From Neobacillus terrae (GTDB lineage: Bacteria > Bacillota > Bacilli > Bacillales > Cytobacillaceae), in NCBI RefSeq assembly GCF_011393025.1, contig NZ_JAAOEO010000019.1:1-64000 (forward strand): a stretch of DNA of 64,000 nucleotides, given 5' to 3'. A program made the position numbers and the translations under genes. This document shows positions 36,938-46,033 of this stretch, one piece after another. Numbering within the stretch: the first letter of the stretch is position 1; every line of letters starts with the position of its first letter. The notes below the pieces were generated by a model that made no database searches, was not told the DNA's origin, and was given only the letters and a program-made list of their open reading frames with translations.

Positions 36938-37756
36938 TTGTCTGGAAGTGTTAACATTTTACATTCAACTGTTTTTAAAAATAAGACCGCGATTGTAACA
37001 GGGGCGGGACATGGTATTGGCCGTGCAATCTGTCAGGCATTTGCCATACGGGGGGCTAATGTAATAGCTGTTGATATTTTAGAGGAACAGCTACAGGGAA
37101 CGAGAGAGGAAGTAACCTCAACCATACAACAAACTCAATCACAAGGGACCATACATACCTATCGAGTGGACTTAACCCAATCTAATCGAGTTCAGGAATT
37201 CATTAACGATGTGATTAAGCAATTTCAATCTGTTGAAATTTTGGTTAATAATGCAGGCGGGGTTGTTGGCCAGGTCCATCAGCCGATTGAAGAAGTAACG
37301 GATGACGAGTGGCACAAGGTATTGGAGATTAATCTGTACGCCTGTTTTTATATGACTAGGGCGGTTGCTCCCCACATGAAGGAAAGGCAATACGGCAGGA
37401 TCGTCAATATCTCAAGCGGCGCTGGCCGCAGCAGCAGTTTGACCGGGATTCAGGCATATACAGGTTCAAAAGCAGGTCAAATAGGCTTTACACGTCAAAT
37501 GGCAAGAGAACTGGGGCCTTATGGAATTACTGTAAACAATGTTGCACCAGGCTTTGTATTATCCAATCCTTCCTCGATCAAACAATGGGAAGCAATGGGA
37601 GAGGAAAAACAGCAGCAGCTAATCGAATCCATATCGCTAAAAAGGATTGGCAAGCCAGAGGACATTGCCCACCCGGTTTTATTTTTTGCATCAGATTATT
37701 CGGCTTATGTCAGCGGACAGATTATTTCTGCAGATGGTGGGTTACAACTTTTCTAG
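36938..37756 (+). CDS. SDR-family oxidoreductase
   Basis: A 272-residue classical short-chain dehydrogenase/reductase with TGAGHGIG cofactor loop, NNAGG, catalytic Ser in NISSG and YTGSKAG (Y-x3-K). The TTG at 36938 follows AGAGGTG. It is the first gene of the island operon. The substrate is not evident; the context suggests oxidation or reduction of a released hydroxy- or keto-acid. Confidence 0.88.
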   Translation: MSGSVNILHSTVFKNKTAIVTGAGHGIGRAICQAFAIRGANVIAVDILEEQLQGTREEVTSTIQQTQSQGTIHTYRVDLTQSNRVQEFINDVIKQFQSVEILVNNAGGVVGQVHQPIEEVTDDEWHKVLEINLYACFYMTRAVAPHMKERQYGRIVNISSGAGRSSSLTGIQAYTGSKAGQIGFTRQMARELGPYGITVNNVAPGFVLSNPSSIKQWEAMGEEKQQQLIESISLKRIGKPEDIAHPVLFFASDYSAYVSGQIISADGGLQLF

Positions 37757-37766
37757 GAGGGGCGTT

Positions 37767-38807
37767 ATGGAGATAACAATTGTAGGAGCGGGTGCCATTG
37801 GCGGTGTTATTGGTGCACACTTAGCTGCAAAAGGGGAACAGATTGTTCTCTGTGATATCGCTGAAAATCATGTAAATAAAATCAATGAAAGTGGATTAAC
37901 TATTGAAGGCCCGGAAGAAACCTTTACTGCAAAGTGCCCGTCTTTTACTCCAGAACAGCTGAGAAAAAGAGGGAAACCAATAGAAACCGTTTTGATTTGT
38001 GTAAAAGCTCAACATACGAAAGATGCAGTGGATGAAATATTCCCGTTGCTTTCGGAAGAATCCTTTATCGTTTCGGTTCAAAATGGATTATGTGAAAAAC
38101 AGATTGCAAGTATGGTTGGAAGAGAACGTACAATTGGCTGCTTTGTTAACTTTTCTGCAGATTATCTCGAACCAGGAAGAATTCTTTATGGGGGGGTGGC
38201 GTCACTATACATTGGTGAACTCAATTCCAAAGTAACTCCCAGGCTCAACGACCTCCACCATCGCTTGCAGGCATGGGGGCCAGCACAGATAACCGACAAT
38301 ATTTGGGGATTTTTATGGGGGAAAATGTCCTATGCCGGACTGCTGTATGCCACTGCATTGGCTGATGAAACCATGGCAGCAGTAGTAAGGAAGCAGGATT
38401 TAAGAGAGACCTTAATGGAGCTATGCTCAGAGATATTGGAGGTTGCTGAAAAAGAGGGTGTGACACCCCTCGGATTTGACGATTGGGAGCCAGAATTAGT
38501 ATACCCAAGAGAATCTCGTAATCGTGAAGTACTTGATGTACAACTAGAAAAACTATCAGTAAGAATGGCAGCTAATAAAAAGACAAAAAGCGGAATTTGG
38601 AGAGATTTAGCCGTCCGAAAACGGAAAACGGAAATTGATGCACAGCTTGTACCGATTGTAGAAATAGGAAATCAATGTGGTTTAGAAATGCCATTAACCA
38701 ACGCGTTAATACAGCAAATCAAAGAACTTGAGACAGGTGTAAGGCAAATGAATTGGGAAAACCTTTATGAATTAAAAAAACTATACGAAAGGGTTCAGCA
38801 GCGATGA
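37767..38807 (+). CDS. Ketopantoate reductase (ApbA/PanE)-like dehydrogenase
   Basis: A 346-residue protein with Rossmann GAGAIGGVIG at 7-16 and the ApbA/PanE C-terminal helical domain including GKMSYAGLL. It is longer than PanE (about 300). The distal insertion (about 225-290) resembles the ketopantoate-reductase-like group with unknown 2-keto-acid substrates. It starts 10 bases after the SDR gene, with TAGGAGGGG overlapping the stop. A catabolic rather than pantothenate role is inferred from context. Confidence 0.82.
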   Translation: MEITIVGAGAIGGVIGAHLAAKGEQIVLCDIAENHVNKINESGLTIEGPEETFTAKCPSFTPEQLRKRGKPIETVLICVKAQHTKDAVDEIFPLLSEESFIVSVQNGLCEKQIASMVGRERTIGCFVNFSADYLEPGRILYGGVASLYIGELNSKVTPRLNDLHHRLQAWGPAQITDNIWGFLWGKMSYAGLLYATALADETMAAVVRKQDLRETLMELCSEILEVAEKEGVTPLGFDDWEPELVYPRESRNREVLDVQLEKLSVRMAANKKTKSGIWRDLAVRKRKTEIDAQLVPIVEIGNQCGLEMPLTNALIQQIKELETGVRQMNWENLYELKKLYERVQQR

Positions 38808-39460
38808 AATTTTTTCTCGAACAGCGTAATTTATCGGATGACGTTGCCAATATCATACGAAAAATGATTTTTAATGGAACATTAAAGCCGGGGGAACGTC
38901 TCAATCAGGCACAGCTTGCAGAGGAAATGAACATTTCCCGAGGACCTGTAAGGGAAGCTCTTAAGCTTTTAGAAAATGAGGGGCTCATCAAACATGAAAC
39001 CAATAAGGGGACATTCGTGACAACCTTGTCGATGAAGGACGCCTATGAGATTTATACCTTACGAGCCCTGCTGGAAGGGGAAGCGGCGTTATTGGCCTCC
39101 GCCAACATAACAGAGAAGGATTTTACCAGATTAGAAGAATTGCTTGAAGAATTAGAGACAGCCTTTTTAGAAAAGGATTTAGAGCAGGAAGCAAGGTGCG
39201 ATATTCAGTTCCATGGAACGATTGTCCAATTATCAAAGCATAAACGGTTAATTAGGATGCACCAGCAGCTTGATACACAAGTTGGAGCAATGTTTTTGAC
39301 TGTTGCCAACAAACTTCCAAGCAGGGCCAGTATGGTGGTCGAAAATCACGAGTTATTGATTGATACTTTGAGAACAAGGGACCTGCAAAAAATTAAACGG
39401 GTATTTTCAGAACACTATGTTAACGCAGTGAAGGCTTTAGCGAAGCAGAAAGCAGATTAA
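38804..39460 (+). CDS. GntR-family (FadR subfamily) transcriptional regulator
   Basis: A 218-residue regulator. The N-terminal winged helix (LKPGERLNQAQLAEEMNISRG spans about 26-46) and the C-terminal all-helical FCD domain with metal-ligand-like Asp/His positions (DIQFHGTI) are clear. FCD regulators usually sense small carboxylic acids. It overlaps the previous gene by four bases and is third in the operon, so autoregulation and control of the whole island are likely. Confidence 0.9.
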   Translation: MKFFLEQRNLSDDVANIIRKMIFNGTLKPGERLNQAQLAEEMNISRGPVREALKLLENEGLIKHETNKGTFVTTLSMKDAYEIYTLRALLEGEAALLASANITEKDFTRLEELLEELETAFLEKDLEQEARCDIQFHGTIVQLSKHKRLIRMHQQLDTQVGAMFLTVANKLPSRASMVVENHELLIDTLRTRDLQKIKRVFSEHYVNAVKALAKQKAD

Positions 39461-39482
39461 CAAAGGATGGAGGTGTTATCCA

Positions 39483-40499
39483 TTGTTACTTAATGTTGAG
39501 AATTTATCACTATCGCTTAAAAAAGATGGTTCCTATTTGAAGATCCTCGACGATGTTTCGTTTCAGGTTGAAAAAGGGGAAACCCTGGGGATTGTCGGTG
39601 AATCTGGCTGTGGAAAAAGTATGACCGCCCTCTCGATAATGAGGCTGCTGCCTGACAAGGCAAAGCTTGAGGGGAAGGTAAATCTTGAAAAAAAGGAGAT
39701 TACCGCCTTATCCAAAAAACAGCTTGAAAAAATACGTGGAAATCAAATCTCAATGATATTCCAGGATCCTTTGACATCACTAAATCCCTTGCATTCTGTA
39801 GGTAAACAAATTGGTGAAGCACTTTACCTGCATACGGAACTGTCAAAAATTGAAAGAAAACAAAGAGTGGTCCATTTGCTAAAAGAAGTTGGCTTACCCC
39901 GGGCGGATGAAATTGTGAATGAATATCCTCACCAGCTGTCGGGTGGAATGCGGCAGAGGGTAATGATTGCGATTGCCATGGCATGTAATCCAAGACTGCT
40001 CATCTGTGATGAACCGACTACTGCATTAGACGTTACTGTCCAAGCCCAAATTCTCGATTTAATGAACAAATTAAAGCAAATGAATGACATGGGAATCATC
40101 ATGATTACACACGATTTAGGAGTGGTTGCAGAGGTTTGTGACAGGGTTATCGTTATGTATGCTGGAAAGGTTGTTGAACAGGGAATGGCGGAGGAGTTAT
40201 TTGCCAATCCCAAACATCCCTATACAATTGGTTTGATGCAATCAATTCCGAAACTGGGAGAACGAAAAAACCAACTTGGTTCGATTCCGGGGACAGTTCC
40301 TTCCCCCAAAAATATGCCTCTTGGCTGCCGTTTCGCTGACAGATGCAATAAAGCAATGGATATATGCAGAGGAAAGCAGCCCTCAACGGTGGAGGTTGGT
40401 CCTAATCATACGGCAGCTTGCTGGTTATATGAAGAAAAGGGGGTGGGCAGGTATGACGCTTCTCGAGGTGAAAGATCTGAAGCAACATTTCACCATTAA
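39483..40499 (+). CDS. Peptide ABC transporter ATPase, DppD type
   Basis: A 338-residue ABC ATPase. Walker A GESGCGKS is at 39-46, LSGGMRQR signature, LICDEPTT Walker B, and the C-terminal Cys-rich tail (GCRF...RC...C...AC) of the oligo/dipeptide family. The TTG start follows GGAGGTG. It overlaps the next ATPase gene by 47 bases. Confidence 0.92.
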   Translation: MLLNVENLSLSLKKDGSYLKILDDVSFQVEKGETLGIVGESGCGKSMTALSIMRLLPDKAKLEGKVNLEKKEITALSKKQLEKIRGNQISMIFQDPLTSLNPLHSVGKQIGEALYLHTELSKIERKQRVVHLLKEVGLPRADEIVNEYPHQLSGGMRQRVMIAIAMACNPRLLICDEPTTALDVTVQAQILDLMNKLKQMNDMGIIMITHDLGVVAEVCDRVIVMYAGKVVEQGMAEELFANPKHPYTIGLMQSIPKLGERKNQLGSIPGTVPSPKNMPLGCRFADRCNKAMDICRGKQPSTVEVGPNHTAACWLYEEKGVGRYDASRGERSEATFHH

Positions 40500-41409
40500 C
40501 AAAGGCTTTTTAGGAAAAAAGACAACGGTCAAAGCAGTCGATGGGGTCAGCTTTTCAGTGAATGAGGGTGAAACTTTAGGAATTGTTGGTGAATCAGGCT
40601 GCGGAAAATCTAGTTTGGGGCGTTCAATCCTTCGATTAATTGAGCCAACCTCAGGTGAAATCAAATACAAAGGAAAAAACATTACTGATTTAAAGGGAAA
40701 AGATCTAAAGGATCTGAGAAAAGAAATGCAGATTGTCTTTCAGGACCCTTTTGCGTCACTGAACCCCAGGAATACAGTGAGAGATATTTTAGAAGCGCCG
40801 TTGATTATCCATGGAGTCGGCAATCGAAAACAACGCCTTGAAATGATTGAAAACTTAATCGGTAAAATTGGACTTCGAAAAGAACAATTGAGCAATTTTC
40901 CACATGAATTTTCCGGCGGGCAGCGGCAAAGGATTGGAATCGCACGCGCATTAACGCTAAATCCAAAGTTAATTATTGCTGATGAACCGGTATCAGCTCT
41001 CGATGTTTCTGTGCAATCACAGGTACTAAATCTCATGTCCAGCCTGCAGGAAGAGTTCGGCTTAAGCTATGTGTTTATTTCCCATGACCTATCCGTGGTG
41101 CAGCATATTTCCGACCGGGTAGCGGTAATGTATTTAGGCAAGATTGTTGAGCTTGCAGAAGTTGACGAGCTGTACAGCAACCCTCAGCATCCTTACACAA
41201 AAGCACTATTATCAGCCGTTCCTGTCCCAGATCCAAAACAAAAACGGGATAGGATTATTCTTCAAGGAGATTTGCCAAGTCCAGTGAATCAGCCGACAGG
41301 CTGCACCTTCCATACCCGTTGTCCTATGGCAACCGCGGAATGTAAGACAATTGTTCCAGAGCTCCGTGAAAAATCGTTTGGTCATTGGACGGCTTGTATT
41401 CATGTATAG
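40453..41409 (+). CDS. Peptide ABC transporter ATPase, DppF type
   Basis: A 318-residue partner ATPase. Walker A GESGCGKS is at 46-53, FSGGQRQR, IIADEPVS and a Cys tail (GCTF...RCP...C...AC). The ATG at 40453 is used; the frame is open further upstream but inside the DppD gene and without a site. Confidence 0.92.
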   Translation: MTLLEVKDLKQHFTINKGFLGKKTTVKAVDGVSFSVNEGETLGIVGESGCGKSSLGRSILRLIEPTSGEIKYKGKNITDLKGKDLKDLRKEMQIVFQDPFASLNPRNTVRDILEAPLIIHGVGNRKQRLEMIENLIGKIGLRKEQLSNFPHEFSGGQRQRIGIARALTLNPKLIIADEPVSALDVSVQSQVLNLMSSLQEEFGLSYVFISHDLSVVQHISDRVAVMYLGKIVELAEVDELYSNPQHPYTKALLSAVPVPDPKQKRDRIILQGDLPSPVNQPTGCTFHTRCPMATAECKTIVPELREKSFGHWTACIHV

Positions 41410-41426
41410 AGGAGGGTAAGAAAAAA

Positions 41427-42440
41427 TTGGATGCGATTCAGTACATTTCAAAACGCTTGCTGTTAATGATTCCAATTCTATTTGGAATTAGTGTCCTGAC
41501 ATTTTTTATCTCACATACGATTCCCGGTGACCCCGCCCGACTCATTTTGGGACCAAAGGCAGATCCGGTAATCATAAAAGAGCTTCAGGAAAAAATGGGA
41601 CTAAATGACCCGGTATATGTTCAATATGGACGTTATGTTAGCGGGATACTTCAAGGAGATCTAGGTAACAGCACGTACACGCAGCAAGCGGTGGTAAATG
41701 ATTTAAAACGCTATTTTCCTGCAACTCTGGAACTAACCTTATTTTCAATGATCATTACCGTTTTGGTCGGAATTCCATTCGGTATTATCAGTGCGAACAA
41801 AAAGGATAAAATTCCAGACCAAATTACAAGATTTGCAGCATTAATCGGTGTCGCTATGCCTGCTTTTTGGCTAGGAATTATCCTGCTATTGTTCTTCTAC
41901 CTTCAGTTGGGGGTGCTGCCCGGAGCGGGCAGGCTGGACACTTGGGTTTCACCTCCTGCGCACATAACTGGAATGTATACAATAGATGCGTTATTAACTG
42001 GAAACTGGCCAGTTTTTCAATCTGCATTTATCCATCTCATTTTGCCAGGTATTACTCAGGCAGCGGTAACCATTGGAATGATTACCAGGATGACAAGATC
42101 AAGCATGCTTGAAGTTTTAAGAAGCGATTATGTTCGTACGGCTTATGCAAAGGGCGGTTCTCAAAATCGTGTCCTCTACGGCCATGCCTTACAAAACGGG
42201 ATGATGCCCATATTAACATTAATTGGGATGACGTTTGGTCATTCTCTGGGTGGAAGCGTCTTAGTGGAATCTGTCTTTTCTTGGCCTGGACTTGGAAAAT
42301 ACGCAGTAAACGCGATTACGTATTTGGATTTCCCTGCCGTTATGGGCGTAACATTATTAATTGCTGTCCTATTCATTTTTGTAAACTTAATCATTGATAT
42401 TTTCTATCAGGTGATTGACCCAAGATTGAAATATGAGTAG
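41427..42440 (+). CDS. Peptide ABC transporter permease, DppB type
   Basis: A 337-residue permease with six predicted helices, N-terminal YISKRLLLMIPIL and EAA loop RTAYAKGGSQNRV. A TTG start at 41427 follows GGAGGG by about ten bases. A larger periplasmic loop between the third and fourth helices carries ITGMYTIDALL. Confidence 0.92.
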   Translation: MDAIQYISKRLLLMIPILFGISVLTFFISHTIPGDPARLILGPKADPVIIKELQEKMGLNDPVYVQYGRYVSGILQGDLGNSTYTQQAVVNDLKRYFPATLELTLFSMIITVLVGIPFGIISANKKDKIPDQITRFAALIGVAMPAFWLGIILLLFFYLQLGVLPGAGRLDTWVSPPAHITGMYTIDALLTGNWPVFQSAFIHLILPGITQAAVTIGMITRMTRSSMLEVLRSDYVRTAYAKGGSQNRVLYGHALQNGMMPILTLIGMTFGHSLGGSVLVESVFSWPGLGKYAVNAITYLDFPAVMGVTLLIAVLFIFVNLIIDIFYQVIDPRLKYE

Positions 42441-42455
42441 AAAGGAGCACGCTGA

Positions 42456-43274
42456 ATGGTTAGGCGAATTTTTTCCAGTCCGTTAACCTTAATCGGTTTT
42501 ATCTTAGTGTTTATATTACTGTTCCTGGCTGCATTTGCTCCGTTGATCGCAACCTATAATCCTTTAGAAGTGAATTTTTCAAATAAATTGCAGCCACCGA
42601 GTAGTGCCCATATTTTTGGCACAGATGAAGTAGGCAGAGATATCTTTAGCCGTATCGTTTATGGTTCGCGAATTTCTTTAAAAGTAGGTCTTTTAGTTGT
42701 GGTGATTTCGTTTCCAGTTGGCACCATGCTTGGAGCAATTGCCGGTTATTTTGGTGGGTTAGTCGATCAAATTATCATGCGCTTAACAGATATTTTCCTT
42801 TCCTTTCCTGGAATCATACTTGCGATGTCGATCGCGGCCGCACTTGGTCCATCAATCGAAAACGTATTGTTAGCCTTAGCGGTGGTTTGGTGGCCTTGGT
42901 ACACAAGGATTGTTCGCTCATCGGTGCTGTCAATTAAGAATGCCGAGTTTATCGAATCATCTCGTGCACTTGGTGCCCATCCGTTTCGAATTTTATTTAA
43001 AGATATCCTTCCCAATTCAATTGCACCAGCAAGTATTCAAGCATCCCTTGATTTAGGGTTTGTAATATTAGCAGCAGCAGGATTAAGCTTCATAGGATTA
43101 GGTGCACAGCCGCCGTCACCTGAATGGGGAGCGATGCTCTCATCAAGCCGGGAGATTCTTCGCGAAGCATGGTGGGCAGCGACGTTCCCTGGCTTAGCCA
43201 TTTTGTTTACGGTTCTAGGTTTTAACCTGTTAGGTGATGGACTGCGTGACGTCCTCGACCCTAAGCAGCGTTAA
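42456..43274 (+). CDS. Peptide ABC transporter permease, DppC type
   Basis: A 272-residue permease with the HIFGTDEVGRDIFSR motif and EAA loop ESSRALGAHPFRI. It starts 15 bases after the DppB-type gene, with AAAGGAG. Confidence 0.92.
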   Translation: MVRRIFSSPLTLIGFILVFILLFLAAFAPLIATYNPLEVNFSNKLQPPSSAHIFGTDEVGRDIFSRIVYGSRISLKVGLLVVVISFPVGTMLGAIAGYFGGLVDQIIMRLTDIFLSFPGIILAMSIAAALGPSIENVLLALAVVWWPWYTRIVRSSVLSIKNAEFIESSRALGAHPFRILFKDILPNSIAPASIQASLDLGFVILAAAGLSFIGLGAQPPSPEWGAMLSSSREILREAWWAATFPGLAILFTVLGFNLLGDGLRDVLDPKQR

Positions 43275-43372
43275 TATTTTAAGAAAAAACATTTTAGTTG
43301 GGAGGGAATGTGGAACAACAATTGCCAAAAATATTTTTAAAATATTCGAAATAACCAAGGGGGAAATAAAGC

Positions 43373-45010
43373 ATGAAGAAAAGAAGGTTATGGATGCAGT
43401 TGGTTATGTTTGCGCTGATAGTTGGGCTGGTTTTATCAGGGTGTAACAAATACAATCAAGAATCGTCAACTCCTGCTAAAAATAACGGGAAACAAAATAC
43501 AGGTAATCAGACGGATGCTGAAAAGCCAAAGGATAAAGATGTATTTAACTTTGCTACAAACCAAGATATTCCGCACCTTGACCCACATGGAACAGCTGCC
43601 AATACATCATTTCGTGTTACCTATATGCTTTACGACCGCCTAGTTACTTATGATGGAACTACTACAGAAATCAAACCTCAACTCGCCGAGAAATGGGAAG
43701 TTACTCCAGACGGCAAAACGTATACCTTCTTTTTACGCAAGGATGCCAAATTCCATGATGGTACACCTGTTACGACGGAGGCTGTTCAATATTCCTTTAC
43801 ACGTGCCATGAAATTGAAAAAATCTGCTGCCGGAATTTTTGAAGGTATTGTCGATGACAAAAGCTTCGAAATTGTTGATGCTAACACGATTAAAATCCAT
43901 TTGAAGAAGCCGTTTGGTCCATTTGTGAAATCATTAGGAACCGTGTATGGAAATATCGTTAATCCAAAATTAAAGGAGCATGAAGGAAAAGACAATGGAG
44001 AATCATACTTAGCTTCCAACGAAATGGGCTCTGGTCCATATACACTGGCAACTTGGGACCGCGGCCAAAAGCTTGTATTAAAGGCTAATGACAGCTACTG
44101 GGGCGGTGCTCCAACGATGAAGACAGTAAATATTTTAATTGTTCCAGAACCATCGACTGCCCGTTTAATGCTGGAAAAGGGTGAGCTCGATCAATTAGAT
44201 GACACAATGATCTCTCCAGATGTCCTAAACCAAATGGATGGAAAAAATGGAGTGGAAGTTGTGAAGTCTCCTGGCTACCAAATTGATGATCTATCAATGA
44301 ACATGACGAAAAAACCGTTAGATAATAAATTAGTCCGCCAGGCATTAGCTCACGCAGTGAACTATGATTCTATTATCAAAGACGTGCTGCTTGGTGGTGC
44401 AGAGCGCGTCAATGGCATCGTTCCAAAGGGAATGTTTGGTTATAACGATAAGGCTACTTTGTATGATTACGACTTAGATAAAGCAAAGGATCTATTGAAA
44501 CAAGCTGGCTATGAAAAAGGCTTTGACTTAGAAATTGTCATTTCCGAGAACAATGAAGTCCGTAAGAATATTGCGGTTATGCTTCAATCTGACTTGGCGA
44601 AAATCGGTGTTAAATTGAATATTAAAACCTTGGCATGGCCAACATTCCTTGACACGGTAACGAATGGTAAGCACCAGCTTGCTTTAGCAGCCTGGACACC
44701 GGATTATGCCGATCCAGATTACAACCTATGGTACTTTGCACACTCCTCTAGTAAAGGGCCAGGCTTTAACCTTGCATTCTATGATAATAAGAAGGTTGAC
44801 CAGCTGTTACAAGAGGCTCGTGTTAGTGTTGATGATGCACAGCGTGATGCAGATTATAAAGAAGTTCAAGCCATTATGGCAGATGAAGCACCATATATTT
44901 TCGTAGCACAAAGAAAGGTCCAAGTTGCTAAGAAAACTTGGGTAAAAGGCTTTGAAATTAACCCAATGAATACTTGGTATGTGCCATTCCAAAAGATGAC
45001 AAAGGAATAA
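43373..45010 (+). CDS. Peptide-binding lipoprotein, DppA/SBP_bac_5 type
   Basis: A 545-residue lipoprotein with lipobox LSGC (Cys24) and the family signature DAKFHDGTPVTTEAVQYS. It is the specificity component of the island transporter. AGGGGGAA precedes the ATG. A 98-base gap before it and a hairpin after it suggest differential expression. The ligand is unknown: di/tripeptides, modified peptides and glutathione-like compounds all use this family. Confidence 0.92.
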   Translation: MKKRRLWMQLVMFALIVGLVLSGCNKYNQESSTPAKNNGKQNTGNQTDAEKPKDKDVFNFATNQDIPHLDPHGTAANTSFRVTYMLYDRLVTYDGTTTEIKPQLAEKWEVTPDGKTYTFFLRKDAKFHDGTPVTTEAVQYSFTRAMKLKKSAAGIFEGIVDDKSFEIVDANTIKIHLKKPFGPFVKSLGTVYGNIVNPKLKEHEGKDNGESYLASNEMGSGPYTLATWDRGQKLVLKANDSYWGGAPTMKTVNILIVPEPSTARLMLEKGELDQLDDTMISPDVLNQMDGKNGVEVVKSPGYQIDDLSMNMTKKPLDNKLVRQALAHAVNYDSIIKDVLLGGAERVNGIVPKGMFGYNDKATLYDYDLDKAKDLLKQAGYEKGFDLEIVISENNEVRKNIAVMLQSDLAKIGVKLNIKTLAWPTFLDTVTNGKHQLALAAWTPDYADPDYNLWYFAHSSSKGPGFNLAFYDNKKVDQLLQEARVSVDDAQRDADYKEVQAIMADEAPYIFVAQRKVQVAKKTWVKGFEINPMNTWYVPFQKMTKE

Positions 45011-45022
45011 TCATAGTATCTT

Positions 45023-45060
45023 CTTGAACGGCAGGAAAAATATTATCTCTGCCGTTCAGG
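45023..45060 (+). other. Hairpin after the substrate-binding-protein gene
   Basis: Stem GAACGGCAG/CTGCCGTTC (45026-45034, 45049-45057), extended by three pairs, with a 14-base loop and no T-run. It probably stabilises the upstream mRNA, as the oppA-oppB hairpin does. Confidence 0.65.
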
Positions 45061-45093
45061 AAATTTATAGAAATATTGGAGAGGGCGAGGCTA

Positions 45094-46032
45094 ATGTGGG
45101 AATTCGGTAATTTAGCTGCTTCGAGTAATGAAAAAGTTCAAGGATATTTAGAATTTCCGGACATTGAAGAAAAGCTTCCGTTATTTTTGATTAATGGCCA
45201 GGAAGGTCCCCGGGTTCTTATTATTGGCGGGATTCATGGCTGCGAATATACCTCAATTGACTCCGCTTTAAAGCTTGGCCAGAGCCTTAACCCAGAGGAA
45301 GTAAAAGGCAAGGTTGCCATTTTGCCAATAGCCAATCCGGCTTCATTTTATTCCCGCAGTATCTATGTTCATCCCCGTGATGGTAAAAATTTAAATCGGA
45401 TGTTCCCTGGGAAGGAAGACGGTACAGATGCAGAACGACTGGCATACTGGTTAAATGAAACAGCCATTAAAAATGTGGATTACCTTATTGACCTCCATGG
45501 AGGCGATATGATTGAAGCCTTGATACCCTTTACGATTTACCATGTAACAAAGGACGAACAGGTGGCCGAGAAATCAAAAGAAATGGCATCACTCTTTGAA
45601 ATTGAATATGTAGTTGGCAGCAGCGGACAGGTTCCCGGTTCTACTTACGGGGCAGCTGCGGAGCAGGGGATTCCTGCCATTATAGCAGAAGCGGGGCAGC
45701 AAGGAATTTTAAGTGATGAGAATTCTGTCCTTTTACAGGAAGGAACGAAAAATATCCTTCGTTCTCTTGGCGTTCTGGAGGGAGAAGTGAGCAGGTTCAA
45801 GTCAAAATATTTATCGAAATTTGATTGGTACCGTGCCAACCAAAGAGGTTTATGGTACCCGAGCGTAAAAATTGGTGAGATGGTTCGTAAGGGCGATAAG
45901 CTTGGCGATTTAACTGATGAGTTCGGCCATGTTGTGAAAACTTTCCATTCTGACACAAATGGAGCTGTCTTGTTCCTGGTAACCTCATTAGCGATTAATG
46001 AAAATGACCCACTTCTTGCAGTAGGTGAATAG
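45094..46032 (+). CDS. Succinylglutamate desuccinylase/aspartoacylase family (M14) hydrolase
   Basis: A 312-residue zinc carboxypeptidase-like deacylase. Zinc ligands are His48 and Glu51 (GIHGCEYTS) and His135 (DLHGG). NLNRMFPG gives the substrate-binding Arg motif. The C-terminal half has a beta-rich domain. Such enzymes cleave N-acyl amino acids or amides. The ATG at 45094 is preferred to a TTG at 45076 that precedes the GGCGAGG site. Confidence 0.87.
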   Translation: MWEFGNLAASSNEKVQGYLEFPDIEEKLPLFLINGQEGPRVLIIGGIHGCEYTSIDSALKLGQSLNPEEVKGKVAILPIANPASFYSRSIYVHPRDGKNLNRMFPGKEDGTDAERLAYWLNETAIKNVDYLIDLHGGDMIEALIPFTIYHVTKDEQVAEKSKEMASLFEIEYVVGSSGQVPGSTYGAAAEQGIPAIIAEAGQQGILSDENSVLLQEGTKNILRSLGVLEGEVSRFKSKYLSKFDWYRANQRGLWYPSVKIGEMVRKGDKLGDLTDEFGHVVKTFHSDTNGAVLFLVTSLAINENDPLLAVGE

Positions 46033-46033
46033 A

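Noticed and set aside
37646..37766. N-terminal 40-residue extension of the ketopantoate-reductase-like protein
   Set aside because: It overlaps the end of the SDR gene in another frame. The Rossmann strand starts at the ATG at 37767, which has a strong ribosome binding site.
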